A DNA stretch of 36,377 bases from CABRXV01 sp900754955. Its GTDB lineage: Bacteria > Actinomycetota > Coriobacteriia > Coriobacteriales > Eggerthellaceae. The stretch is taken from NCBI GenBank assembly GCA_902475005.1, contig CABRXV010000013.1:1-36377 (forward strand), written 5' to 3'. Below the pieces are notes generated by a model. It was not told the DNA's origin. It searched no databases and saw nothing but the letters and a program-made list of their open reading frames with translations. Positions 23,894 through 31,100 of this stretch are shown in pieces; positions within the stretch are counted from its first letter, which is position 1, and each line of letters begins with the position of its first letter. Made by a program: the position numbers and the translations under genes.

Positions 23894-26083
23894 CTACAGA
23901 TCGAAATCGATCGCGCGCTGCCCGAAGCGCTCGCGCTTGATCTCAAGCAGGTAGTTCGTCATCGCCGCATCCTGCACCGCCCCGACTCGATCGATGACGC
24001 AATACAGGTTGTCGGCATTGAGATATCCCAGTTCAACGAGCGCATCAACCGTGCGCCGGTCGTCGTGCTTCGCGAGCGCCACGCACACGTCTTCGATCTC
24101 GTCGCGCAGCATGCGGTCGCACATCGCGCGATGGACCGGCGTCATGTACACTGGGTCGAGCATGCGTTCGACGATGCGCGTACTTTGCTCGTAGATATCA
24201 AGACGGCCCCCATTCGCGGGATCGAAGCTGCTCGCGTTCACGATCGCGCTGTCGTAATGCTCGAACAATGCGGCAACGTCGACATACGCGGGAACGCTCA
24301 GGGCTAGCATCATCTGCTGGGCGCCGCGATCGGTCTGCGGAAAACGCAGCTCGAAGAAGGTGTGCGACCCGACGGGCTTATCAAGGTCGATGTGGATCAG
24401 GTCGAGCAGGCCTTCGACGGCAAGGCCGCGCATGCCCACATCCTGGATGCGATCGGACAGGTAGAGCTCGCGCACGCCCCGCACGCCGTTGAGTGCGTAG
24501 GGGGCGATCTCGTTCACTTCGGGCGGAATGTGCACCGCGTCGACATCGCCCGTGCAGAGCACCACGCGCGCCGCGCCGTCCGCCTTCCTTTCAAGCAGCA
24601 GCCCTGGCACGCGGAAGAACCGTTCGTTGCGCGCATCCACCTCGACGACGTGCAATGTCGGCCGCTCTCCGTGATGAGCGCCATACGTCACAAGCGCGTT
24701 CGGGCCGATGTCGTCAAGGCGCTCGGGGATGGAAATGGTCCGCAACGCCGTGTCGAGAAACGCTTCGGCGCCCACGCTTGTCACGCTTTCCGGGACATTG
24801 ACGCACTCGAGCGCCGTACAGCCCTTGAACGCCTTCGCGGCGATCTCGCGCAGCCCGTCCGGCAGCACAACCTCGACGAGGGACGTGTGCTTCTCAAATG
24901 CACCTTCGCCGATGATCGTTGCTCCCGGCTGAACGCGATATGTCCGCACAGCGGGGTCCATCATGCGGAGGAGGCGCAGGTCGTCGCCCGCTCGCCCGTA
25001 CAGGGCGCCCCCTTCGTCGAGAAGCAGGTGCTTCGCGCCAGGCGCAATGGAAAACGTCGCATCTGGCCCAGCGTACGTGAGCGCAGTGTTCGCCGCAATC
25101 GGATTGGCGATCGCTTCGATGGAAGCAGGCAGACGCAGCTCGATAAGCGACGTACCCGAAAACGCGTTGCGGTCGATGCGCTCCAAACCTTCGTTGAGCG
25201 CCACATCACGCAGCTTCGCGCAATGGAAGAACGCCTTCTCGCCGATGACGCGCAGGCTTTCCGGAGCCTTGAAGCACTGGATGCCCGTGTTGGCGAAGGC
25301 GAACTCGTCGAGCACCTCAAGCCCCGCGGGAACCTCGATGCACTCCACTGCTGCGAAGTTGCTGAACGCCTTCTTGGCAATCGCCTTGCATCCTCCTGCA
25401 ACACGATACGACGCGCACGGCAGCGCGAGTGCCACCATAACGGATCCGTCCTTGCTGTAGAGCGCACGACCGTCACAGGCGAGGAGGGGATTAGCCTCGT
25501 CGACCTTGATGCGCTCGAGGACGCTTTTCGCAAAGGTGCCGGGGACGATCTCCATCGTACCTGCCCCGATGACGAGCGACCGGAGATGAGGCGTATCGAA
25601 CACGCGGGCGTCGAGCTTCGGCAGCATGCCGGGAAGCACGAGATGCTCGAGCTTGCTGCAGGAGCGCAGCCAATCGGAGTCGAACGACGCAAGCGTCGCG
25701 GGAAACACCATGGAACGAAGATTCTTGCATCCGCGAAACGCGCAGAAGCCGATCGAGAAAAGCGAGTCGGGGCACGTGATGTGCTCGACATCGGCCAGGT
25801 AGGCGCAGGCGTCATCGGCGAGCGCCACGACGGGCTTGCCCTCAAGCTCGGCGGGAATCATCAAATCGACCGCCGCCTGCACGCATGAGACGATGCGCAC
25901 TTCAGCGTCATCGAGCACAACGTATCGCCACACGTTGCCGTTGGCGTCGGCGGCCTCACGCTCCTCGGACGCACGTGCGGCCTCAAGCACCGCGAGACGT
26001 TCGAGAAACGCGCGACGTTCGCGCATACGCTCTTCAGCAAGCGCCACTTGCTCTTGAGATGCTATGCCGTCGCTCAAAGCCAT
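23894..26083 (-). CDS. BspA-type leucine-rich-repeat (LRR_5) protein, cytoplasmic
   Basis: 729 residues from the ATG at 26083 (GGAGG 10 nt upstream); an ATG at 26146 with AGGGG is an alternative start. After a charged coiled N-terminus (about 10-45) come many LRR_5 units of about 23 residues, e.g. 'LEVLDEFAFANTGIQCFKAP', 'LRVIGEKAFFHCAKLRDVAL' and 'LREIAAKAFKGCTALECVNV', extending to about residue 560. The C-terminal 150 residues are helical ('DVCVALAKHDDRRTVDALVE', 'LGYLNADNLYCVI') and resemble ankyrin-like or HEAT-like helices. There is no signal peptide, TM segment or cell-wall anchor, unlike surface BspA proteins. First gene of the operon with the VWA and AAA-methyltransferase genes; likely a recognition or scaffold protein. 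Confidence 0.88.
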   Translation of the reverse strand: MALSDGIASQEQVALAEERMRERRAFLERLAVLEAARASEEREAADANGNVWRYVVLDDAEVRIVSCVQAAVDLMIPAELEGKPVVALADDACAYLADVEHITCPDSLFSIGFCAFRGCKNLRSMVFPATLASFDSDWLRSCSKLEHLVLPGMLPKLDARVFDTPHLRSLVIGAGTMEIVPGTFAKSVLERIKVDEANPLLACDGRALYSKDGSVMVALALPCASYRVAGGCKAIAKKAFSNFAAVECIEVPAGLEVLDEFAFANTGIQCFKAPESLRVIGEKAFFHCAKLRDVALNEGLERIDRNAFSGTSLIELRLPASIEAIANPIAANTALTYAGPDATFSIAPGAKHLLLDEGGALYGRAGDDLRLLRMMDPAVRTYRVQPGATIIGEGAFEKHTSLVEVVLPDGLREIAAKAFKGCTALECVNVPESVTSVGAEAFLDTALRTISIPERLDDIGPNALVTYGAHHGERPTLHVVEVDARNERFFRVPGLLLERKADGAARVVLCTGDVDAVHIPPEVNEIAPYALNGVRGVRELYLSDRIQDVGMRGLAVEGLLDLIHIDLDKPVGSHTFFELRFPQTDRGAQQMMLALSVPAYVDVAALFEHYDSAIVNASSFDPANGGRLDIYEQSTRIVERMLDPVYMTPVHRAMCDRMLRDEIEDVCVALAKHDDRRTVDALVELGYLNADNLYCVIDRVGAVQDAAMTNYLLEIKRERFGQRAIDFDL

Positions 26084-26258
26084 CGGAGTGAAGCCTCCAA
26101 AACATACGTCGAGTTTCTTTATATCGACCGTGAACCCTACACCCATTGCATTCGCCCCTCTGCATGCTCCCCCGCCAACGCCGCCTTATACGAAAAGACC
26201 CGCGCACAAGGCAGCGGATCTCATCGTGAAGCCAAACGCAAAGACGCTCTGCGAAACG

Positions 26259-26591
26259 CTAGATCGTCCAGGGAGCTCCCGCAGGATTAAGCTTGCGGCG
26301 ACGCGAAAGCTCGTCAGCGTGCATGATGCAGTAGCGCACGCCCTTGAGCGTCACGTACAGGCAGGCCACTTCGTGCTTCGTACCGTGGTTGAACACGTCG
26401 TAGGTCAGATACTCGCGGTCGATCATCGGCTGATAGATCGGGCTGTCCTTCACCTTGTCGAGCAGCATGTTCGTGGACTGACGCCCAAGCTCATCCTGCT
26501 TGAGGGTGATGTTGTACAGGATGTCCTCCTGCTCCGGCGTCAGGCGGCCGAGCTCTTCGATCTCCGCCCTGATCTCGTCTTCAGTTGCCAT
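26259..26591 (-). CDS. Hypothetical protein, 110 residues
   Basis: Starts at the ATG at 26591 with GAGGAGG 7 nt upstream and a strong promoter 33 nt further up. The first half is a charged helix ('EIRAEIEELGRLTPEQEDIL'); the second half is beta-rich ('HEVACLYVTLKGVRYCIMHA'). I do not recognise the family. It lies about 175 bp upstream of the LRR gene on the same strand, so it could share its transcript. Confidence 0.65.
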   Translation of the reverse strand: MATEDEIRAEIEELGRLTPEQEDILYNITLKQDELGRQSTNMLLDKVKDSPIYQPMIDREYLTYDVFNHGTKHEVACLYVTLKGVRYCIMHADELSRRRKLNPAGAPWTI

Positions 26592-26623
26592 GGGAAACCT
26601 CCTCATCGTTGTTCTCATAAGGG

Positions 26624-26652
26624 AGAATAATAAGAGGGAAAAGCGCTGTCAA
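26624..26652 (-). promoter_or_regulatory. Sigma-70 type promoter
   Basis: On the minus strand TTGACA (26652-26647) is separated by 17 bp from TATTCT (26629-26624). The -35 is perfect and the -10 matches 4/6. It would drive the gene at 26591 and, if there is read-through, the LRR/VWA/AAA-methyltransferase operon. Confidence 0.7.
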
Positions 26653-26929
26653 CACTTCCCCACATCTGTTATCCGCGTTGGGACAAACGCTGCAAACAGG
26701 CGTTTCACCTGCGGTTATCGAGATACCATCATGCGATAGCCGCAAGCGAAACAATACGAATCGAACGGCGTGCGCCGCCGCATCGGCGTACCTTAGATCT
26801 TGGCGATCACGCATCGCCTCACCACCGAGCCAAACGCTTTACGCGTGCTGCCGCAATGCGCTTCGCGCATCTAAAGAAAAGGGCCCGCTCCCTGACGAGA
26901 GCGAGCCCCAGAAGCTCTAGCTTGAAAAA
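26653..26929. other. Intergenic stretch, terminator only
   Basis: Apart from the terminator at 26881 I see no gene, repeat or RNA with support here. Confidence 0.5.
26881..26910 (-). terminator. Terminator of the Fe-S-less molybdoenzyme operon
   Basis: Minus-strand stem GGGGCTCGCTC / GAGCGGGCCC with a short loop, followed by TTTTCTTT, just after the stop of the 91-residue gene. Confidence 0.8.
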
Positions 26930-27205
26930 CTAGATGCCAGCAAAGCCCTTGGACGGGTCGCTACCGCCAACGCCGGTTTCGGTGTCGCCAGCCTCGTTGC
27001 CCGTGCGCTTCGTGGAGGTGTAGCCACCCCAGGCGCGAGCAATGTACTTGCCCTTCACGAAGAAGATCTGGGCCTTCACGAGGTCGGCCTTGGTGATGCC
27101 GTGCTCAGCAAGAACCTCATCCTGGGTCTTGCCAGCCTCAATGCCAGCGTTCAGCTCAGCAGCAGCCGCAGCAGCGTCGAGCTCAAAGAATTCGTCGCGG
27201 GTCAT
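26930..27205 (-). CDS. Small protein of the Fe-S-less molybdoenzyme operon, 91 residues
   Basis: TAGGAGGG precedes the ATG. N-terminal alanine-rich helix ('MTRDEFFELDAAAAAAELNA'), a helical part resembling a short HTH ('KTQDEVLAEHGITKADLVKA'), then 'IFFVKGKYIARAWGGYTSTK' and a Gly/Asp/Thr-rich tail. No known family recognised. As the last gene of the operon, before a strong terminator, it may be a third subunit or an assembly factor. Biased codon use like its operon partners supports a real, well-expressed gene. Confidence 0.8.
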   Translation of the reverse strand: MTRDEFFELDAAAAAAELNAGIEAGKTQDEVLAEHGITKADLVKAQIFFVKGKYIARAWGGYTSTKRTGNEAGDTETGVGGSDPSKGFAGI

Positions 27206-27288
27206 CTTACCCTCCTAATCAGTCTTCAACACGATTCCGTGGCTGTGAGCCTTACGGCCCGCAGCCACGGTAATCTTAGCACAAGAAC

Positions 27289-27648
27289 TTACAGCTGGAA
27301 CAGGACCATCGGACGGTCGAACTCAGCCATCTTGGCGATCATGTCCTCGAGGGTGCCGTAGTACATGGACGCGGACTCCTCGACCTGGACAGCGAGCGGA
27401 CGCTGGCCAGCCTTGTCGCCGTTGGTGCCCCAGTGCTCGGAGAAGATGGACGTCGGGCAGGGAATGTAGAACCACTCCCAAGCGTCACCGTCGTTGCCCT
27501 CACCCTTCTTAAAGGGGCCAACCTGGACTTCCTTGATGCCGTACTGCTCGAGCGGGAGACCCAGCTCTTCCTTGCAGGCGATCTCGGCAGCATGGTTGCC
27601 GGAGAAGTAAGTGTAGTCAACGAGCAGAGCGTACTTCTGATCTGCCAT
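27289..27648 (-). CDS. Ferredoxin-like beta subunit that has lost its Fe-S cysteines
   Basis: 119 residues from the ATG at 27648 (GGAAG at good spacing; the GTG three codons earlier abuts the Shine-Dalgarno). The N-terminus follows the DmsB/TH-beta pattern 'YALLVDYTYFSGNHAAEIAC' + KEE, where other family members read CxGCxxCxxAC; only the last Cys is kept. The C-terminal part 'GDKAGQRPLAVQVEESASMY' followed by YGTLEDM matches the segment that normally reads PxCVxxCP...YGDLDD, again without its cysteines. The central two-cluster ferredoxin insert is missing. It therefore probably keeps a structural role as partner of the large subunit without electron transfer. It sits between the large subunit gene and the 91-residue gene. 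Confidence 0.8.
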   Translation of the reverse strand: MADQKYALLVDYTYFSGNHAAEIACKEELGLPLEQYGIKEVQVGPFKKGEGNDGDAWEWFYIPCPTSIFSEHWGTNGDKAGQRPLAVQVEESASMYYGTLEDMIAKMAEFDRPMVLFQL

Positions 27649-27667
27649 ATGTGTCACTTCCTTTCAG

Positions 27668-30046
27668 TTAGTCAGCATCGAGGCTGCGGACACGGCGGAG
27701 GTTGCACATAACGCCCTTGTAAGGAGCACCGAAGCCAAGCTTACCAACGTTGAAGTGCGGCACGAGGCTGTTGAAGTTGGACTTCCACACGCCGAACAGG
27801 TTGGGCTCTTCGCCGTCCTGCTCGGGGAACCACCAGCCATGAGCGCAGTTCAGGATACCGGGCTTGATGATCGGGGTGACCTCAGCCTTGAAGCGGGCCT
27901 CGCCGAACATGTTGTAGACCTCGCACCAGTCGCCGTCGGTAACGCCGTACTCCTTCGCGGTCTCGGGGTTGATCTGAACCCACGGCCACGGATCAATCTG
28001 GCGCAGAGACGGAACATGACGATGCTCGGAGTGGAAGGAGCTGTAGCGACGCGAACCAGAGGTGGAGATCAGCGGATACTGACCAGCGAGATCCGGCTTG
28101 CTGATCTGGCTGTAGTTCGGCTCCTCGTAGTACGGCAGCGGATCCTCGCCCCAGGATTCGTAAAGAATCGAGTAGGCCTCGATCTGGCCGGTGATGGTGT
28201 TGAAGCCAGGCTCGCCGTCGAAGCGGAGCAGGCCCTTCTCGTACTTCTCGTACTCGAAGCCATGAGCACCAGGCTGGTAGATGCCGAGCTCCTGGAACTG
28301 CTTCCAGTCGTAGCCGAGCTCAGAGAGCTGGTCGCTGAAGAACTGCTCAACGCCCTTCTGCAGAGCATCGAGATCCAGCTTGCCGCGGCCCTGAGCAGAG
28401 GTAACCTCAGCCGGGGACTCGGAGTGAGCCAGCTTCGAAACGTCGAGGGTGTCGCCAGCCGGCTTGTACCACGGCCACCAGGTCGGATTCAGGCGCTGAC
28501 CGAACATGAGGCAGATCTCGATGTCGGACTTGCACTCGCCAACCTGCAGAGCCTTGTTCATGGGGCCCATGAACACGGTGTTGCGGCCATAGTGGGTGAG
28601 GACGATGCCGTCATGCTCAGCCCACGTGGACATCGGCAGGAAGTAGTCGCCCACAGCCATGGAGGTCGGGGTCTGGGTAAGGTCCTGGATAACCACGAAC
28701 TCGAGCTTCTGCAGAGCCTTGTGCCAACGCTTCGGCTGAGCGGAGCAGGTCGGGGTCAGGAAGTTGGAGCTGTTGAACCAGCCCATCTTCAGAGCGTAAG
28801 GCTCGTCGGACTCCATGGTGTTCAGCGTCTCGTCAGGCTGGGTGGTAGCCATGCCCGTGGACAGGCCCGGCCACGCGGCAGCGCCGATACGCTTCTGCCA
28901 CACGTCGTCGTCCATAGCGCCACGCTGCTCCATACGCCACTTGCCGAGGAGAGCAGACGGGGGACCGAGGGTGATGCCGCCCGGACGGTCGACAGCGCCG
29001 GAGAGAGCAGCCAGGAGGATGAACGCCTGGGACAGCTGCACGCCGTTCTTGTTCTGGTCGAAGGCGAGGCCCCAAGCCCAACCGATCGGGCGCTCGGTGC
29101 CGATGATGTGAGCAACGCGCTTGATGTCCTCAGCGGGAACCGTGGTGATCTCGGCGACCTTGTCAACCGGATACTCAGCAGCGCGCTCCTTGAGCTCGTC
29201 GAGACCGTAGATCCACTTCTCAGCGAACTCCTTGTCGTACTCGTCGTTCTCGAACATGAGGTTCATGAGAGCGAGAGCAAGAGCGGTGTCGGTCTGCGGG
29301 CGAACCTGCAGGTTGATGTTGCCATCATGAGCGCCGACCCAGGTGACGCGCGGGTCGATGGAGATGATGTGGGTGCCAAGCTTCATCATGTCGACGAGGC
29401 AGTGGCCGAAGAAACCGTCGCCGTTGGAGGGCAGCGGCTCCTTGCCCCAAACCACAACCCACTTGGAGAGGGTGTAGGCCGGGTCATGGTAAGAACCAGG
29501 CAGGTGACCAGCGTAGTCGAGCTCAGGATAGCCTGCGCCGAGCACGTAGTCAGCGATGGAGCAACGCGGGCCGTAGCAGGACCAGCCGGACTGCGTGTAG
29601 CAGCAGTTCGGGGACTGCAGCACGGAGAACGTCAGCGCGTAGTAGTAGATGCAAGCCTCACGGCCGGTGCCACCGAAGCAGACAATGGACTCGGGGCCGT
29701 AGGTGTTCTGGAAGTAACGAACCTTCTCGCAGATGGTGTCGAGAGCCTCGTCCCAAGTGGTGCGCTCCCACTTGTCCTTACCACGATCCTCATAGGCACG
29801 CTTCATCGGGTAGATGACGCGCGAAGGAGCGTAGGTGTACTCGCGCAGGGCCAGGTTCATGGCGTTGACGCGACCCGTGGTGATCGGGTTGTCGTCGTCA
29901 CCCTCAATGCGGATGAGCTTACCGTCCTTGGTGACGACCTTCACGCCGTATCCAACCGGATGAGATCCCGGAGGGGACCAGGTGTTGGAACGAGTGACGA
30001 CAGTGCCGTCCTCCATTACGGTTTGCCACTGTTTACCGTATGCCAT
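27668..30046 (-). CDS. Molybdopterin (Mo/W) enzyme large subunit lacking the N-terminal Fe-S site
   Basis: 792 residues from the ATG at 30046 (GAAGGAAAGT upstream). The DMSO-reductase-family fold is clear: 'YGVKVVTKDGKLIRIEGDDD', 'PSRVIYPMKRAYEDRGKDKW', 'WDEALDTICEKV', 'ISIDPRVTWVGAHDG', 'PQTDTALALALMNLMF', and a C-terminal dinucleotide-binding domain with 'WVQINPETAKEYGV'. The first 100 residues contain no cysteine: 'NTWSPPGSHPVGYG' stands where CxxCxxxC is expected, and 'GRVNAMN' where the fourth Cys is expected. The segment 'SGWSCYGPRCSIAD' (about 180) holds the candidate metal ligand. There is no signal peptide, so it is cytoplasmic. Loss of Fe-S in both subunits suggests a non-redox or unusual reaction, as in pyrogallol transhydroxylase whose large subunit also lacks the cluster. 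Substrate unknown. Confidence 0.88.
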   Translation of the reverse strand: MAYGKQWQTVMEDGTVVTRSNTWSPPGSHPVGYGVKVVTKDGKLIRIEGDDDNPITTGRVNAMNLALREYTYAPSRVIYPMKRAYEDRGKDKWERTTWDEALDTICEKVRYFQNTYGPESIVCFGGTGREACIYYYALTFSVLQSPNCCYTQSGWSCYGPRCSIADYVLGAGYPELDYAGHLPGSYHDPAYTLSKWVVVWGKEPLPSNGDGFFGHCLVDMMKLGTHIISIDPRVTWVGAHDGNINLQVRPQTDTALALALMNLMFENDEYDKEFAEKWIYGLDELKERAAEYPVDKVAEITTVPAEDIKRVAHIIGTERPIGWAWGLAFDQNKNGVQLSQAFILLAALSGAVDRPGGITLGPPSALLGKWRMEQRGAMDDDVWQKRIGAAAWPGLSTGMATTQPDETLNTMESDEPYALKMGWFNSSNFLTPTCSAQPKRWHKALQKLEFVVIQDLTQTPTSMAVGDYFLPMSTWAEHDGIVLTHYGRNTVFMGPMNKALQVGECKSDIEICLMFGQRLNPTWWPWYKPAGDTLDVSKLAHSESPAEVTSAQGRGKLDLDALQKGVEQFFSDQLSELGYDWKQFQELGIYQPGAHGFEYEKYEKGLLRFDGEPGFNTITGQIEAYSILYESWGEDPLPYYEEPNYSQISKPDLAGQYPLISTSGSRRYSSFHSEHRHVPSLRQIDPWPWVQINPETAKEYGVTDGDWCEVYNMFGEARFKAEVTPIIKPGILNCAHGWWFPEQDGEEPNLFGVWKSNFNSLVPHFNVGKLGFGAPYKGVMCNLRRVRSLDAD

Positions 30047-30078
30047 ACTTTCCTTCTTTCTCCACGTTTCTTTCATTC

Positions 30079-30111
30079 CGTGAAACTTTCACGTGTCCGG
30101 TGGCGAACACG
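30079..30111. promoter_or_regulatory. Overlapping palindromes upstream of the Fe-S-less molybdoenzyme gene
   Basis: CGTGAAACTTTCACG (30079-30093) is a perfect 15-bp palindrome. It overlaps a second inverted repeat, CGTGT-N10-ACACG (30092-30111). Both lie 33-66 bp upstream of the ATG at 30046, where a regulator could block or activate transcription. Confidence 0.5.
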
Positions 30112-30167
30112 CTATCTTACAAGCTAGCCGAGACGAAGGTGGCCTCGTCCCAACCGCTTCCCCCCAT

Positions 30168-30179
30168 CCCTAGCTAGGG
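30168..30179. repeat. Palindrome CCCTAGCTAGGG
   Basis: Perfect 12-bp palindrome between the zinc-ribbon gene and the molybdoenzyme gene. It may be a regulatory site; no further support. Confidence 0.3.
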
Positions 30180-30248
30180 TTCAGCACGCTTGGAAGCCAA
30201 AAGGATGAAGCCGCAGGGGCTTCGGAGATGAACCGAACGGTTCGAAGA

Positions 30249-30271
30249 TGCCCCGCTCCGAAGAACGGGGC
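30249..30271 (-). terminator. Hairpin after the zinc-ribbon gene
   Basis: GCCCCG and CGGGGC arms with a partly paired UUCG-type top lie just after the stop at 30279 on the minus strand. There is no clear T tract, so termination is uncertain. Confidence 0.4.
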
Positions 30272-30278
30272 GGGATAA

Positions 30279-30521
30279 CTACATACCAGGAGCCTTGGGA
30301 GCGCCCGGAGCCTTCGGGGCACCCGGAGCAGCAGGAGCACCAGGAGCAGCAGGAGCGCCCGGAGCAGCCTTCGGCGTGCCGTCCTCATTCATGTACTTGG
30401 TGAAGTCGCACTTGCAGAAGGGGCAGGACTTCAGGACAATGCCGCCCATGGACTGGATGGTCTTACCGCACTCGGGGCAGGTGTTTGCGCCGCCGCTTGC
30501 GTCAGCCGGTCTAAAACACAT
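30279..30521 (-). CDS. Zinc-ribbon protein with Pro/Ala/Gly repeat tail
   Basis: 80 residues from the ATG at 30521 (GGGAGGA 8 nt upstream). The first half has two CxxC pairs, 'CPECG' (about 15-19) and 'CPFCKC' (about 33-38), forming a zinc ribbon or rubredoxin-like metal site. The second half is a repeat of APGAP/KAPG units ('APGAPAAPGAPAAPGAPKAP'), encoded by near-identical 9-18 bp DNA repeats at about 30294-30365. It is on the same strand as, and just upstream of, the molybdoenzyme operon. Function unknown; a small metal-site or adaptor protein is possible. Confidence 0.75.
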   Translation of the reverse strand: MCFRPADASGGANTCPECGKTIQSMGGIVLKSCPFCKCDFTKYMNEDGTPKAAPGAPAAPGAPAAPGAPKAPGAPKAPGM

Positions 30522-31100
30522 AAGGAATCCTCCCTGTTCGATGTTTCGCCCTTCCGCACGTACCCCGCAGGGCCTTGCGGAGGACCTTCCTCTATATGTC
30601 ATGCGTTGACCGTTAAGCAACGCGTATGACCTCGGGACGGCCGCCGTGCGCATCGCCGCGCACAAGCTAGCTCCAATTATAAAACTTCCGCTTCGCCCTG
30701 GCGCAGCTCACATCCAAGACCACACCGAATCTTTGCGGAAATTCGCTTGGGAGTCCCATCGGTGACCCACTTTCCAGGGCATCGAATCGACCCGCTTCGC
30801 ATAGCAGCTTCTCAGCGTTGCTCCGACAAAAGGCAATATACGCATGGTGAGCGGTATTAGATTCCATCCAGAAGGTCGTTTTTGTAATTTTCTTTCTCAA
30901 CCCCTGGGGTTGATTTTTCTCAAACCCTCTTCGTTTCCCCCGATCAGAGGCGTTGTTTTGTTTTAGGTTCGAGAGGGTTTGCGCCGCAGAGCTCCCGCGG
31001 ACGACCCTCTCAACCCGGTAAAGAGCGCCTTCGCTCAACCCATTTTGTATGAGGTCGGTTATGATAGGCATGTTGTACCATTTTGCCCGAAGGAGACCGG
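30522..31100. other. Regulatory intergenic region between divergent genes
   Basis: 579 bp between the zinc-ribbon gene (-) and the LuxR regulator (+). It holds the CTCAACCC motif array described separately. A 134-codon open frame on the minus strand (30667-31071) has no ribosome-binding site and overlaps this array, so it is not called as a gene. Confidence 0.55.
30896..31041 (+). promoter_or_regulatory. CTCAACCC motif array upstream of the LuxR regulator
   Basis: CTCAACCC occurs at 30896, 31009 and 31034, and the near copy CTCAAACCC at 30919. Inverted copies are GGGTTGA (30907-30913, making the palindrome TCAACCCCTGGGGTTGA at 30897-30913) and GAGGGTTTG (30973-30981, facing CAAACCCTC at 30921-30929). 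It is probably a binding region for a regulator, perhaps the adjacent LuxR protein. Confidence 0.5.

Noticed and set aside
27755..30127. Long plus-strand open frame of 790 codons
   Set aside because: Antisense to the molybdoenzyme large subunit, which has clear domains and a good start; the plus frame shows none.
30667..31071. 134-codon open frame on the minus strand between the zinc-ribbon gene and the LuxR gene
   Set aside because: No ribosome-binding site, no recognisable domain, and it overlaps the repeat-rich control region.
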